Shown in pieces: positions 1 to 5,983 of a stretch of DNA of 12,091 nt. The stretch is from Candidatus Zixiibacteriota bacterium (GTDB lineage: Bacteria > Zixibacteria > MSB-5A5 > GN15 > PGXB01): assembly GCA_024230695.1 (NCBI GenBank), contig JAAERC010000543.1:1-12091 (forward strand), written 5' to 3'. Position 1 is the first letter of the stretch, and the number at the start of each line of letters is the position of its first letter. Under the pieces are notes generated by a model. The model was not told the origin of the DNA, made no database searches, and was given only the letters and a program-made list of their open reading frames with translations. Position numbers and translations under genes: made by a program.

Positions 1-272
1 GATGTTGACGAGCGAAAATCATCTAATTCTTCATCAACAAATTTATCGCGACTAAAATCATATTCCCATTCTGTACCGCTAATATCGACTCCATAAATGC
101 CCTCTGGAGAAAGATGAAGTTCGATAAATGTGGTCTCATCGCCCAAAAACAGATCTGATTCATCTGCTATAACTGAATCGCCATAATCCTGAGCAATAAC
201 AAATGTGGCCCCCCCAAACAAAATCAGTATAGCGGAGGTCAGCAAAAGTGATATGTTATATCTAATACTCAT
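1..272 (-). CDS. Exported protein of unknown function, N-terminal fragment (runs off left edge)
   Basis: An open frame starts at an ATG at 272-270 and stays open for 90 codons to the window edge, so the C-terminal part is missing. The product begins with a clear secretion signal: MSIRYN, then a hydrophobic stretch of about 20 residues ending in FVIA before QDYGDS, which looks like a signal peptidase I site. The mature part is acidic and contains the motif GTEWEYDF. It begins 11 bases after the stop codon of the DUF4097 gene on the same strand, so the two are almost certainly co-transcribed with the sigma factor. There is no strong Shine-Dalgarno; an A-rich run precedes the ATG, and translation may depend on coupling. 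I do not recognise the family. A second surface or periplasmic protein of the sigma operon is the natural guess, but nothing in the visible part proves it. Confidence 0.7.
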   Translation of the reverse strand, partial: MSIRYNISLLLTSAILILFGGATFVIAQDYGDSVIADESDLFLGDETTFIELHLSPEGIYGVDISGTEWEYDFSRDKFVDEELDDFRSST

Positions 273-283
273 AATATTTTTTT

Positions 284-1345
284 CTAAAATTGACCCAGGG
301 TAATATCTCCCGATGCGGTCATTAAATATATCCTCGGTCCTTTTTCACCAAAATCACCAACTAATTTGCTTTTTGTAAACTGTCTGATTGACAATGGCAG
401 TTCCGTATTGATACTTCCTGAGATTGTCTCCAGCTTAACGGCTCCCGATGCTGTTTCGGGAACATTAAAAATGATCCCCCCCGATGAAGTCTCAACATAA
501 TAATCGCGGGTTGAATCAAGTTCTGTTTGGACATCAACATCACCTGTGCGCGTAAACAACTCTAGTGATCCTTCCTCCTGCTGAATCTTTATATCACCTG
601 TTTGTGACTTTATTCTGGTATCACCATAAACATTGCTTATATCAGTTTTACCAGAGGTCTGTGACACCGAAACCGAACCGGAAACATACTGACCATTGAC
701 ATTGCCCGAGGTGGCCCGAATATCAATAGCACCTTTTAATGATCCAAATATTACATCGGCGCTGGTTCCGGCAATATCAATATCTCCGGTAATATCAGAT
801 AGCTCTACCCTGCCCGAAACGGTTTCAAGATCGATCCGGCCATTCAGCTCCGCGACTTTTATATTCCCCGATGTTCCGGCTATATGAATATCCTTTTCAA
901 TACGAATAATAAATATATCACCCGAGATATTTTCGACATCAATCTCGCAATTTGTTGGTACAATCAATTTATAATCAACCGACCCATAAGAATCGGGGCC
1001 TGTTCCAAGAAGATTCTCAAGAAATGATCCGGGCGATTTCTTCATTTTCAAATACCGGGTTTCAACAGAAATATTATTGCCATTTTTATCAACCCGGATC
1101 TCAATATGATCGGCGACCTCTTCGGCTTCCTCCTGATCGGTCGCCCGAACATGTTTGGTAGCATCAATTGTAACCTGGTCTACAAGTGCGCCCTCGATCT
1201 CAATTGAACCAGATGTATTATGAATAATTAGTTCGACATCACCTGAAACATCAATATTTTTCTGGAAATCAAAATGATATGATTTTCCGAATGCTATTGA
1301 ACTTAACATCAGGCAAATTACAAATATTTTATACAGTATCTTCAT
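284..1345 (-). CDS. DUF4097-family exported beta-solenoid protein (putative adhesin)
   Basis: This is a 353-residue protein with a signal peptide (MKILYKIFVICLMLSSIAFG, cleavage near residue 20). After an N-terminal part of about 120 residues, the chain is built of short Ser/Thr-Gly-x-Ile/Val-x units. From residue 141 to about 275 these repeat with an exact 18-residue period: S/T at 141, 159, 177, 195, 213, 231, 249 and 267, and a second Gly series at 169, 187, 205, 223, 241 and 259. This is the pattern of the DUF4097 (putative adhesin) family and predicts a right-handed beta-solenoid, secreted or periplasmic. The gene lies 17 bp downstream of the sigma gene and 11 bp upstream of another exported protein. 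In other bacteria DUF4097 genes often accompany ECF sigma or anti-sigma genes, so a role in envelope sensing or as a regulated surface protein is plausible. No enzyme motif is visible and the molecular function is unknown. Confidence 0.88.
   Translation of the reverse strand: MKILYKIFVICLMLSSIAFGKSYHFDFQKNIDVSGDVELIIHNTSGSIEIEGALVDQVTIDATKHVRATDQEEAEEVADHIEIRVDKNGNNISVETRYLKMKKSPGSFLENLLGTGPDSYGSVDYKLIVPTNCEIDVENISGDIFIIRIEKDIHIAGTSGNIKVAELNGRIDLETVSGRVELSDITGDIDIAGTSADVIFGSLKGAIDIRATSGNVNGQYVSGSVSVSQTSGKTDISNVYGDTRIKSQTGDIKIQQEEGSLELFTRTGDVDVQTELDSTRDYYVETSSGGIIFNVPETASGAVKLETISGSINTELPLSIRQFTKSKLVGDFGEKGPRIYLMTASGDITLGQF
494..925 (-). repeat. 54-bp periodic coding repeat (18-residue solenoid repeats)
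   Basis: Inside the DUF4097 gene, residues 141-284 consist of eight consecutive 18-residue units. Each has S/T-G-x-I/V at its start and a second G-x-I/V-x-I/V half-way through. The register is kept without indels for eight units and then slips by about three residues near the TSSGG motif (residues 286-290). The DNA has diverged between units, so this is an old protein repeat and not a recent tandem duplication. Confidence 0.8.
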
Positions 1346-1362
1346 AATTTCAATTCCGTTAT

Positions 1363-1929
1363 CTAACCGCCAGCTCGAAGTTTTTTCTTTAATAATTCAC
1401 GAGCCCTGAAAATCCTTGCCTTAACGGTGCCCACCGGTAATGATAAGGCATCGGCGATCTCATCATAAGACTTATCGTCTTTATGTCTATAAACAATAAC
1501 CACTCGATATTTTTCCGGAAGTGCCTCAATCGCCTCGTTTATCGTAAACCGCTGTTCGCGGTTAATCAAATCATTTTCAGGATTATATGAATTATCCGGC
1601 AATTCGATCTCAATCGGCCCGTGCTCCGACGATGGTGGTGAATCAAGCGATAACATCTTCATCCGTTGTTTGCGAAGATGATCGATAGCCGTGTTGGCTC
1701 CGATCCTGTATAACCAGGTGGAGAATTTATACTCCGAACGGTATGTCGCTAACGATGTAAACGCCTTCATAAATGTCTCCTGCACCAGATCAGCGGCAAT
1801 TTCACTGTCACGGACAATTTTCAAAATAATATGAAAAATTGCCTGCCGGTGGCGCTCCATCAACTTCTTATATGCGCCCTGGTCACCACCTAGCGCACTG
1901 CTGATTAATTCACGGTCGATGTCCTTCAA
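1363..1929 (-). CDS. ECF-type RNA polymerase sigma factor (sigma-70 family, RpoE-like)
   Basis: The product is 188 residues, the normal size for an extracytoplasmic-function sigma factor with only regions 2 and 4. Region 2 covers about residues 18-92: the first helices, then DLVQETFMKAF (core binding) and FSTWLYRIGANTAIDHLRK (-10 recognition). Region 4 covers about residues 130-185, with LPEKYRVVIVYRHKDDKSYDEIA followed by the helix-turn-helix LSLPVGTVKARIFRARELLK. The start is a TTG at 1929: AGAAGG lies five bases upstream of it, and the first internal ATG (residue 24) would remove part of region 2. The next gene begins 17 bp downstream, so the sigma factor heads an operon with two exported proteins. 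ECF sigmas usually have an adjacent anti-sigma factor, but none is encoded here up to the left edge. The promoter class it controls cannot be read from the sequence. Confidence 0.95.
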   Translation of the reverse strand: MKDIDRELISSALGGDQGAYKKLMERHRQAIFHIILKIVRDSEIAADLVQETFMKAFTSLATYRSEYKFSTWLYRIGANTAIDHLRKQRMKMLSLDSPPSSEHGPIEIELPDNSYNPENDLINREQRFTINEAIEALPEKYRVVIVYRHKDDKSYDEIADALSLPVGTVKARIFRARELLKKKLRAGG

Positions 1930-1935
1930 TTAAAC

Positions 1936-1941
1936 CTTCTA
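1936..1941 (-). promoter_or_regulatory. Shine-Dalgarno deciding the TTG start of the sigma gene
   Basis: On the minus strand the sequence reads AGAAGG, TTTAA, TTG. A good ribosome binding site five bases before a TTG, with no ATG nearby in frame, fixes the sigma-factor start at 1929. Confidence 0.7.
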
Positions 1942-1988
1942 TCTAATTTACGTTTTCTCGACATCTATAGTTTCATTCTTCCCCGAAG

Positions 1989-2017
1989 ATAATAAATAAT
2001 GACAACATTGAAAACAA
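1989..2017 (-). promoter_or_regulatory. Possible sigma-70-like promoter for the sigma factor operon
   Basis: Reading the minus strand, TTGTTT (-35-like, 2017-2012) is followed after 17 bases by TATTAT (-10-like, 1994-1989), about 60 bases upstream of the TTG start. The -10 matches five of six consensus bases and the -35 is weaker. The region is AT-rich, so chance matches are likely. No convincing GGAAC-type ECF autoregulatory promoter was found. Confidence 0.3.
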
Positions 2018-2105
2018 CAAAATATTGTTACTTATTGAATCTAAATAAGTTAGAGAATCCCGTCTACCTGCGTTATTTCTGAACATAATTGTTTTTGTAT
2101 TATTG

Positions 2106-3479
2106 CTATTTCCTGGCCTGATAGATAGTAACATTATAGTCCTGATATATCACAGGGTTTGGCAGTGTCCAGTTCGGAAAATACTTCTTTTCCACCGGCC
2201 CATAATAAATATAATCTACTCCATCGGGAACCTGTCCATAGCGGTACAGCTTCATAATCGCTTCATATCGTGGCCGCCAATTTAATCCCAGATGTGCCAC
2301 TAATTCTATTGGCCCAAGATATACCGGACGGTACTGCATTATCAATGCCATATCGCCCTGGTCGGCATTGATCGCGGTGAATATTGCATCATCGTTTGTA
2401 TTCTTTTTTATCCATTCGATAGATTTAGAAATTTTATTATCATATCTTGGATAATAATTTTTGTTATTTGGATCGAATTTTTGATATGTAAGATATACAA
2501 AGCAAAGAAACATCAAGCTTACTAAAACAGACGATACCAGTTTTGAAATATTAAATATTGGTTTGCCTTCAATTAGAATCATCGCTCCCGAGAAATAAAC
2601 CATAAAAACCGGGAAAAATGGATTGTAATGAATAAATGTGCCAAAAAGTATCGCGAGTCCAAGCAGAATAGAGGCCTGAATATTGCGATACAAAACGGCC
2701 AGAATTATTATTGGCGTGGCATGATTTAATATTTCCAAAGGCGCAAATTTAAATGATTCGGCTATAATAAAATAAACCGGTTTCTCGACCGCCTCAGACA
2801 TCACAAACAAAGAGGCAACTATTAATCCCAAAACTCCGGCGCCGAAAATAAAGAGACATTGTCTCTCGCGTTTATAGTAGAAATACAAAAGCAAAAACGG
2901 CAGAATCATCAACATCATATATCCATTTAATAATGCCGCGACAAATATTGAGGCCAATCGAGCTTTAATATTTTGCCCATACAAAGCTATCATCAATAAT
3001 AAAAAAAATGGAGCATGGGTAAATCCTCGCGAAATCAAATCTATTCCGAGGGCATTGATATAGGTCGAGTATGTTGACCCGGCGAAAAGTATCAATAATG
3101 GTAAAGCATAATTTTTGGGGAATAATTTTTTCAGCAAAAATCCAAACAGAATCAAATAGATAAGATTTAATAGTCTGATTGCATTGTATGGTCCAACAAT
3201 TGTTGACAATATCGCCGCTGGATAATACTGCAAAAACGGTTGGGTTAACTTTGTCCCGGCCAATGCCGGATTTTCCGGCGGAATGGTGGCACCGCCACCT
3301 CCCACACTATTTATAATGGCTCCGTAGTACAGAAAGTCGGTATCAGCCGGAGCGTCGTATTTAAATTCATTATTTTTTGAATCATATGTCCCGATTAAAA
3401 ACTGCGCGGTTATATAGATACATATAAGCGTTATGAATATTATCAAATTATAATCGATTTTTTTTCTCGCTATTTCCAT
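2106..3479 (-). CDS. Polytopic membrane protein, GT-C glycosyltransferase-like
   Basis: Numbered from the ATG at 3479, the product is 457 residues. It opens with a short basic segment (MEIARKKIDYN) and a first membrane helix at about residues 10-30. A loop with acidic residues follows (YDAPADTDFLYYG, residues 41-53), then roughly eight to ten more hydrophobic helices to residue 332 and a soluble tail of about 120 residues. An Asp-containing first outer loop, a multi-helix core and a soluble C-terminal domain starting with a motif like SIEWIKKNTNDDAIF are typical of GT-C-fold enzymes that use lipid-linked sugars. The assignment rests on architecture only. An upstream in-frame TTG at 3515 would add 12 residues; neither start has a good ribosome binding site, and I prefer the ATG because it gives a normal membrane-protein N-terminus. 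The gene ends 176 bp before the sigma gene and may be transcribed separately from it. Confidence 0.75.
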   Translation of the reverse strand: MEIARKKIDYNLIIFITLICIYITAQFLIGTYDSKNNEFKYDAPADTDFLYYGAIINSVGGGGATIPPENPALAGTKLTQPFLQYYPAAILSTIVGPYNAIRLLNLIYLILFGFLLKKLFPKNYALPLLILFAGSTYSTYINALGIDLISRGFTHAPFFLLLMIALYGQNIKARLASIFVAALLNGYMMLMILPFLLLYFYYKRERQCLFIFGAGVLGLIVASLFVMSEAVEKPVYFIIAESFKFAPLEILNHATPIIILAVLYRNIQASILLGLAILFGTFIHYNPFFPVFMVYFSGAMILIEGKPIFNISKLVSSVLVSLMFLCFVYLTYQKFDPNNKNYYPRYDNKISKSIEWIKKNTNDDAIFTAINADQGDMALIMQYRPVYLGPIELVAHLGLNWRPRYEAIMKLYRYGQVPDGVDYIYYGPVEKKYFPNWTLPNPVIYQDYNVTIYQARK

Positions 3480-3539
3480 AGCTAAGAAGAAACGGATTGA
3501 AAAGAGGTTTGGCAATTAGAAAATCATTAATAAATTCTT

Positions 3540-3566
3540 GTAGGTCAGGAACCGTGCGTTCCTGAC
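3540..3566. repeat. Palindromic repeat unit, GTAGGTC type (9-bp perfect arms)
   Basis: Arms GTCAGGAAC (3544-3552) and GTTCCTGAC (3558-3566) are perfect reverse complements around a five-base loop CGTGC. The unit is introduced by GTAG at 3540, so it begins GTAGGTC like the units at 3620 and 3863. The arm is too strong for chance in AT-rich DNA. There is no T-run after it on the plus strand that would make it a standard terminator. Confidence 0.7.
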
Positions 3567-3590
3567 GATTGTTTTTTAATGTAATGATAG

Positions 3591-3664
3591 GATAGACATT
3601 CCTGTCTGTCCAGATTTTCGTAGGTCGAAATCCCGACGGGACGGGTGGCACACCCCTTGGGGTG
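3591..3664. repeat. Compound palindromic unit with GTAGGTC at 3620
   Basis: Three small dyads follow one another: GATAGACA / TGTCTGTC around TTCC (3591-3610), GTCG / CGAC around AAATCC (3624-3637, preceded by GTAG), and CACCCC TT GGGGTG (3651-3664). The block looks more G+C-rich than its surroundings and shares the GTAGGTC entry with the neighbouring units. It looks like one evolutionary unit, perhaps a REP-like element, but this cannot be shown from one copy. Confidence 0.5.
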
Positions 3665-3701
3665 CGGAAATGTTCTAATCGTTTTAACTTGTTAGAATGT
3701 T

Positions 3702-3745
3702 GCGTCAGTTCTTGCGCTCCATTTATGGTGCGTGTGAACTGATGC
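3702..3745. repeat. Long imperfect hairpin (21-bp arms, 16 matches)
   Basis: The arm at 3702-3722 (starting GCGTCAGTTC) pairs with that at 3725-3745 (ending GAACTGATGC). Sixteen of 21 positions match, and some mismatches can form G-T pairs. Only two bases separate the arms, so the tip would open into a larger loop. Outer and inner halves are both conserved, with a weak centre. Confidence 0.6.
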
Positions 3746-3760
3746 CTATATAACGAAAAG

Positions 3761-3804
3761 ATGGCAGGTCACAATCCTCACAAGCGAGAATCAAGACCTG
3801 CCAT
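3761..3804. repeat. Inverted repeat ATGGCAGGTC ... GACCTGCCAT
   Basis: Ten-base perfect arms at 3761-3770 and 3795-3804 flank 24 bases, which contain a smaller CTC / GAG dyad. The arms carry the same AGGTC core seen in the units at 3540, 3620 and 3863. Confidence 0.65.
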
Positions 3805-3862
3805 AACGTAAAAAAATACCCAAAAAACCTTGTCTGCCCAATAGATGACTTTCCCAAGATTT

Positions 3863-3916
3863 GTAGGTCAAATCTCTTTGAGATTTGATATCAAGCCTCA
3901 AAGAGGTTTGACCTAC
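3863..3916. repeat. MITE/REP-like palindrome, 20-bp arms (19 of 20), GTAGGTC ends
   Basis: The left arm 3863-3882 begins GTAGGTCAAA and the right arm 3897-3916 ends TTTGACCTAC. They pair at 19 of 20 positions and the exception can form a G-T pair. Each arm also carries a smaller dyad (AAATCTC TTT GAGATTT on the left; a CCTC / GAGG version on the right), so the DNA can switch between one long stem and two short ones. It is 54 bp in total. No target-site duplication is evident, and there is no coding capacity. Confidence 0.75.
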
Positions 3917-4005
3917 CAAAAACAAATTCACTACAACATCATTGTTGTTTCAATTCATTTATCTAAATTATGAATCAGATAAAACAAAAACAGAAATTAC
4001 AATTA

Positions 4006-4072
4006 TACAGCAAAATTAATAGTCACAAGCACAAAAAACCAAAAAACGGGAAAGCAAACCCATTTTGCTGTA
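4006..4072. repeat. 11-bp perfect inverted repeat spanning 67 bp
   Basis: TACAGCAAAAT (4006-4016) and ATTTTGCTGTA (4062-4072) are perfect reverse complements separated by 45 AT-rich bases without further structure. It lies about 90 bp downstream of the proC stop. It could be a transcript-end structure, a protein-binding pair or a remnant of a small element's ends. Confidence 0.5.
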
Positions 4073-4158
4073 AACGTATGGATCATAGAAAATTATAGAG
4101 AATTATTTCGCCCAAAAACGGCTTACTGTACAAAATTTAGTAGTAAATTTGTAATGAA

Positions 4159-5010
4159 TTATTTTTTCTTATTATTAAACAAAGACTCGGCTTTTTCGCC
4201 GGCGGTTACCAGTCCCTTGATCATCGCCGATGAAAAACCTTCGTGTTCCATCATGTTTAATCCGGCAATAGTACAACCAAGCGGTGTGGTCACACGGTCG
4301 ATCTCTGATTCGGGATGTGCTTCTGATTCCAAAAGCAATGTCGCCGCCCCCCGGGCTGTCTGTGCCGCCATCTTGAGTGCATCCTCGGCATGAAAACCGA
4401 TCTGAATCCCACCTTGCGAGGCCGCCCGAATCGCGCGAAGGAAAAAAGCTATCCCGCAGGCACAAAGAGCCGTCGAGGCGATCATATGTTCTTCTTTGAC
4501 AACAATGGTTTTACCGATGTTATCAAATAGTTTAATAGCCGAATTCAGAGCTTTTTTGGGGAAACCATTGCCGGCCAGACAGGTCATCGACTCGCCAATA
4601 GAAACGGCAGTATTTGGCATGGCCAGAATTACCGGGACAGAGCTTTTGAGCCGGTCACTTATATCCTGGCTCTTAACGCCGGTTATTACTGATATAATAT
4701 TATGTTTTTTGGGTTGTATAACATGTTTGACAGAATCAAGCAGATTTGTCAATTGCGCCGGAAGAACAGATATAATAATGGTTTTGCAGTTATTAATTGC
4801 CTCCAAATTATCTGAGGTGATATGAAACCCTTGTTTTTTATATTTATCCAGAAATTTAGTCTGCCTTCTGGTTATATATATCTGCGATGGTTTATAATTT
4901 CCCGACCGAACAAAACCATTCGCCAGCGCTCGTCCAATATTACCTCCGCCCAAAATGGCGATTCTTTTGGAAAACATTTTATCTGTATTTTGCTTGTTCT
5001 TTTTTATCAT
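4159..5010 (-). CDS. proC: Pyrroline-5-carboxylate reductase
   Basis: The 283-residue product should catalyse the last step of proline biosynthesis, NAD(P)H-dependent reduction of pyrroline-5-carboxylate to proline, in the cytoplasm. The Rossmann motif GGGNIGRALANGF lies at residues 21-33, followed by a nucleotide-selecting ITRRQ segment. MPNTAVSIGESMT is the ProC-typical MPNT segment. The C-terminal domain contains QGGIQIGF and the family signature region HPESEIDRVTTPLGCTIAGLNMMEHEGF. The usual GSGPAY loop reads ACGIAF, and the usual PGGTT reads PLGCT. From memory, this combination resembles ProC proteins of Bacteroidota, so I read it as a lineage variant and not as a loss of function. The start is the ATG at 5010; an internal ATG (residue 12, just before the Rossmann fold) is an alternative, and neither has a good Shine-Dalgarno. 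The gene stands alone, divergent from the methyltransferase. Confidence 0.92.
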   Translation of the reverse strand: MIKKNKQNTDKMFSKRIAILGGGNIGRALANGFVRSGNYKPSQIYITRRQTKFLDKYKKQGFHITSDNLEAINNCKTIIISVLPAQLTNLLDSVKHVIQPKKHNIISVITGVKSQDISDRLKSSVPVILAMPNTAVSIGESMTCLAGNGFPKKALNSAIKLFDNIGKTIVVKEEHMIASTALCACGIAFFLRAIRAASQGGIQIGFHAEDALKMAAQTARGAATLLLESEAHPESEIDRVTTPLGCTIAGLNMMEHEGFSSAMIKGLVTAGEKAESLFNNKKK

Positions 5011-5098
5011 TCTAATTCTTATATTTTAAGACATATATCTGTTTATCGGAATCAGTTGCTTTGACATTAATCATATTGTAAATTGTTTAAGAATTAAG

Positions 5099-5103
5099 GA
5101 GGG
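5099..5103 (+). promoter_or_regulatory. Shine-Dalgarno of the methyltransferase gene
   Basis: GGAGG, within AAGGAGGG, lies seven bases before the ATG at 5111. It selects this start over the out-of-frame ATG at 5106. Confidence 0.75.
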
Positions 5104-5110
5104 ACATGTC

Positions 5111-5842
5111 ATGTCATCATTTAATGCATATGAAGATGAAAAACGGGCCGAAGCATACGCCCGCCTGGAGTACCCCGGAACATATTATCTGGCATATCGG
5201 GATATTCCTGAAATTCTAACTGGGTTTGTCAACGGTAACAAAGCATTAGATTTTGGATGCGGAACTGGCCGTTCGACCCGGTTTTTGAAAAAGCTGAACT
5301 TTGATGTTATCGGTATTGACATCTCAAAAGAGATGTTAAATAAAGCACGGGAGTTTGACCCGGATGGTGATTATCGTTTTATAAATGATGGCGATTTTAG
5401 TACTTTTGATAAAGCAAACAAGAAATTCGATTTGGTTTTATCCGCCTTTACTTTTGATAATATTCCAACAATGGAACATAAAGTCAATCTGTTCACTAAA
5501 ATCGGTGATCTACTGGATACTGATGGTAAAATCGTTTCGATTGTATCATCACCAGAGATTTATTTGCATGAGTGGGAATCGTTTTCAACCAAAGATTATC
5601 CCGAGAACGAAAATGCCAAAAGCGGCGATATTGTAAAAATAATAAATACCAGTATTGATGATAACCGGCCAGTTGAGGATATTGTCTGGACGCATGAGTC
5701 ATATCTGGATGTATATAAACAAGCCGGATTGGAAGTTGTTAAAATGTTTGAACCGCTGGCTAATGAATCCGAACCGTATGACTGGGTCAACGAAACCAAA
5801 ATCAATCCCTGGGTAATTTATGTATTAAAAGCGATAAAATAG
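5111..5842 (+). CDS. Class I SAM-dependent methyltransferase
   Basis: The 243-residue cytoplasmic protein has a Rossmann-type methyltransferase fold. Motif I is ALDFGCGTGRSTRFL (residues 45-59), the acidic residue that binds the ribose of S-adenosylmethionine is D70 in VIGIDISKEML, and the post-motif strand is FDLVLSAFTFDNIP (residues 106-119). The DFGCGTG motif and total length fit the Methyltransf_11/25 group of small-molecule methyltransferases. The C-terminal third (IVWTHESYLDVYKQAGLEVVKMFEP) has the form common in enzymes acting on small acceptors. The substrate cannot be read from sequence, and neither neighbour gives a pathway: proC lies divergently upstream and an unrelated small gene follows with its own promoter. 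The start at 5111 is supported by a strong Shine-Dalgarno. Confidence 0.9.
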   Translation: MSSFNAYEDEKRAEAYARLEYPGTYYLAYRDIPEILTGFVNGNKALDFGCGTGRSTRFLKKLNFDVIGIDISKEMLNKAREFDPDGDYRFINDGDFSTFDKANKKFDLVLSAFTFDNIPTMEHKVNLFTKIGDLLDTDGKIVSIVSSPEIYLHEWESFSTKDYPENENAKSGDIVKIINTSIDDNRPVEDIVWTHESYLDVYKQAGLEVVKMFEPLANESEPYDWVNETKINPWVIYVLKAIK

Positions 5843-5875
5843 AGATATAAACATGGACAACCAATCCATATTTAC

Positions 5876-5904
5876 TTGACATTTTGCCTATTAATTTATA
5901 TATT
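5876..5904 (+). promoter_or_regulatory. Near-consensus sigma-70 promoter
   Basis: TTGACA (5876-5881, perfect -35) is followed by exactly 17 bases and TATATT (5899-5904, five of six for -10). It lies just after the methyltransferase stop and predicts transcription starting near 5911, giving an untranslated leader of about 70 bases before the ATG at 5984. It argues that the small gene downstream is expressed independently. Confidence 0.75.
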
Positions 5905-5966
5905 AATATTAGTTTTAAAGCGGATCAAAGCATCAATTAGACTGCTACCAATTATTTTATTTTCGT

Positions 5967-5982
5967 CTCGTGGGGGAACGAG
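5967..5982 (+). promoter_or_regulatory. Ribosome binding site displayed in a hairpin loop
   Basis: CTCGT (5967-5971) and ACGAG (5978-5982) form a five-base stem whose six-base loop is GGGGGA, the best anti-16S-complementary stretch upstream of the ATG at 5984. The loop ends six bases before the start codon. Such a structure could affect ribosome access; no regulator or ligand can be deduced. Confidence 0.45.
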
Positions 5983-5983
5983 T

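Larger units (their letters stand above)
3480..4158. other. Gene-free region packed with inverted repeats
   Basis: This stretch of about 680 bp, between proC and the membrane protein gene, holds no frame that resembles a protein. It contains at least seven stem-loop-capable inverted repeats, listed separately where clear. There are also small ones at 3591-3610 (8-bp arms, one G-T pair, loop TTCC), 3624-3637, 3651-3664 (CACCCC TT GGGGTG), 3673-3697 (TTCTAA / TTAGAA), 3933-3948 (ACAACA TCAT TGTTGT) and 3953-3975 (ATTCAT / ATGAAT). The left part (3540-3745) looks richer in G+C than the right part (3917-4158), suggesting pieces of different origin. It resembles a mosaic of REP/MITE-like units. 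No terminator with a clean T-run was found for proC. Confidence 0.7.

Noticed and set aside
2031..2049. Terminator from CTTATT / AATAAG dyad downstream of the membrane protein gene
   Set aside because: Six A/T-rich pairs with no T-run on either side.
3480..3515. Start of the membrane protein at the TTG at 3515
   Set aside because: No ribosome site before it, and the 12 added residues (PNLFSIRFFLA) give no benefit over the ATG at 3479. Not excluded.
3448..3651. 67-residue minus-strand open frame over the palindrome cluster
   Set aside because: It overlaps the start of the membrane protein gene and is a translation of the GTAGGTC/GACAGACA palindromes; no domain, no ribosome site.
3540..4072. 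CRISPR array or tandem direct repeats
   Set aside because: The units are inverted, differ in sequence and length, and have no constant spacer size; no cas gene nearby.
5061..5092. Promoter for the methyltransferase with a perfect TTGACA at 5061-5066
   Set aside because: At 17 bases downstream only TGTTTA is found, and other spacings give no acceptable -10, so the single hexamer is not enough.
5876..5983. N-terminal extension of the 121-residue protein from a TTG
   Set aside because: The TTG is the first half of the -35 box of a near-consensus promoter, and the extra residues read like translated leader. The ATG at 5984 has a ribosome site.
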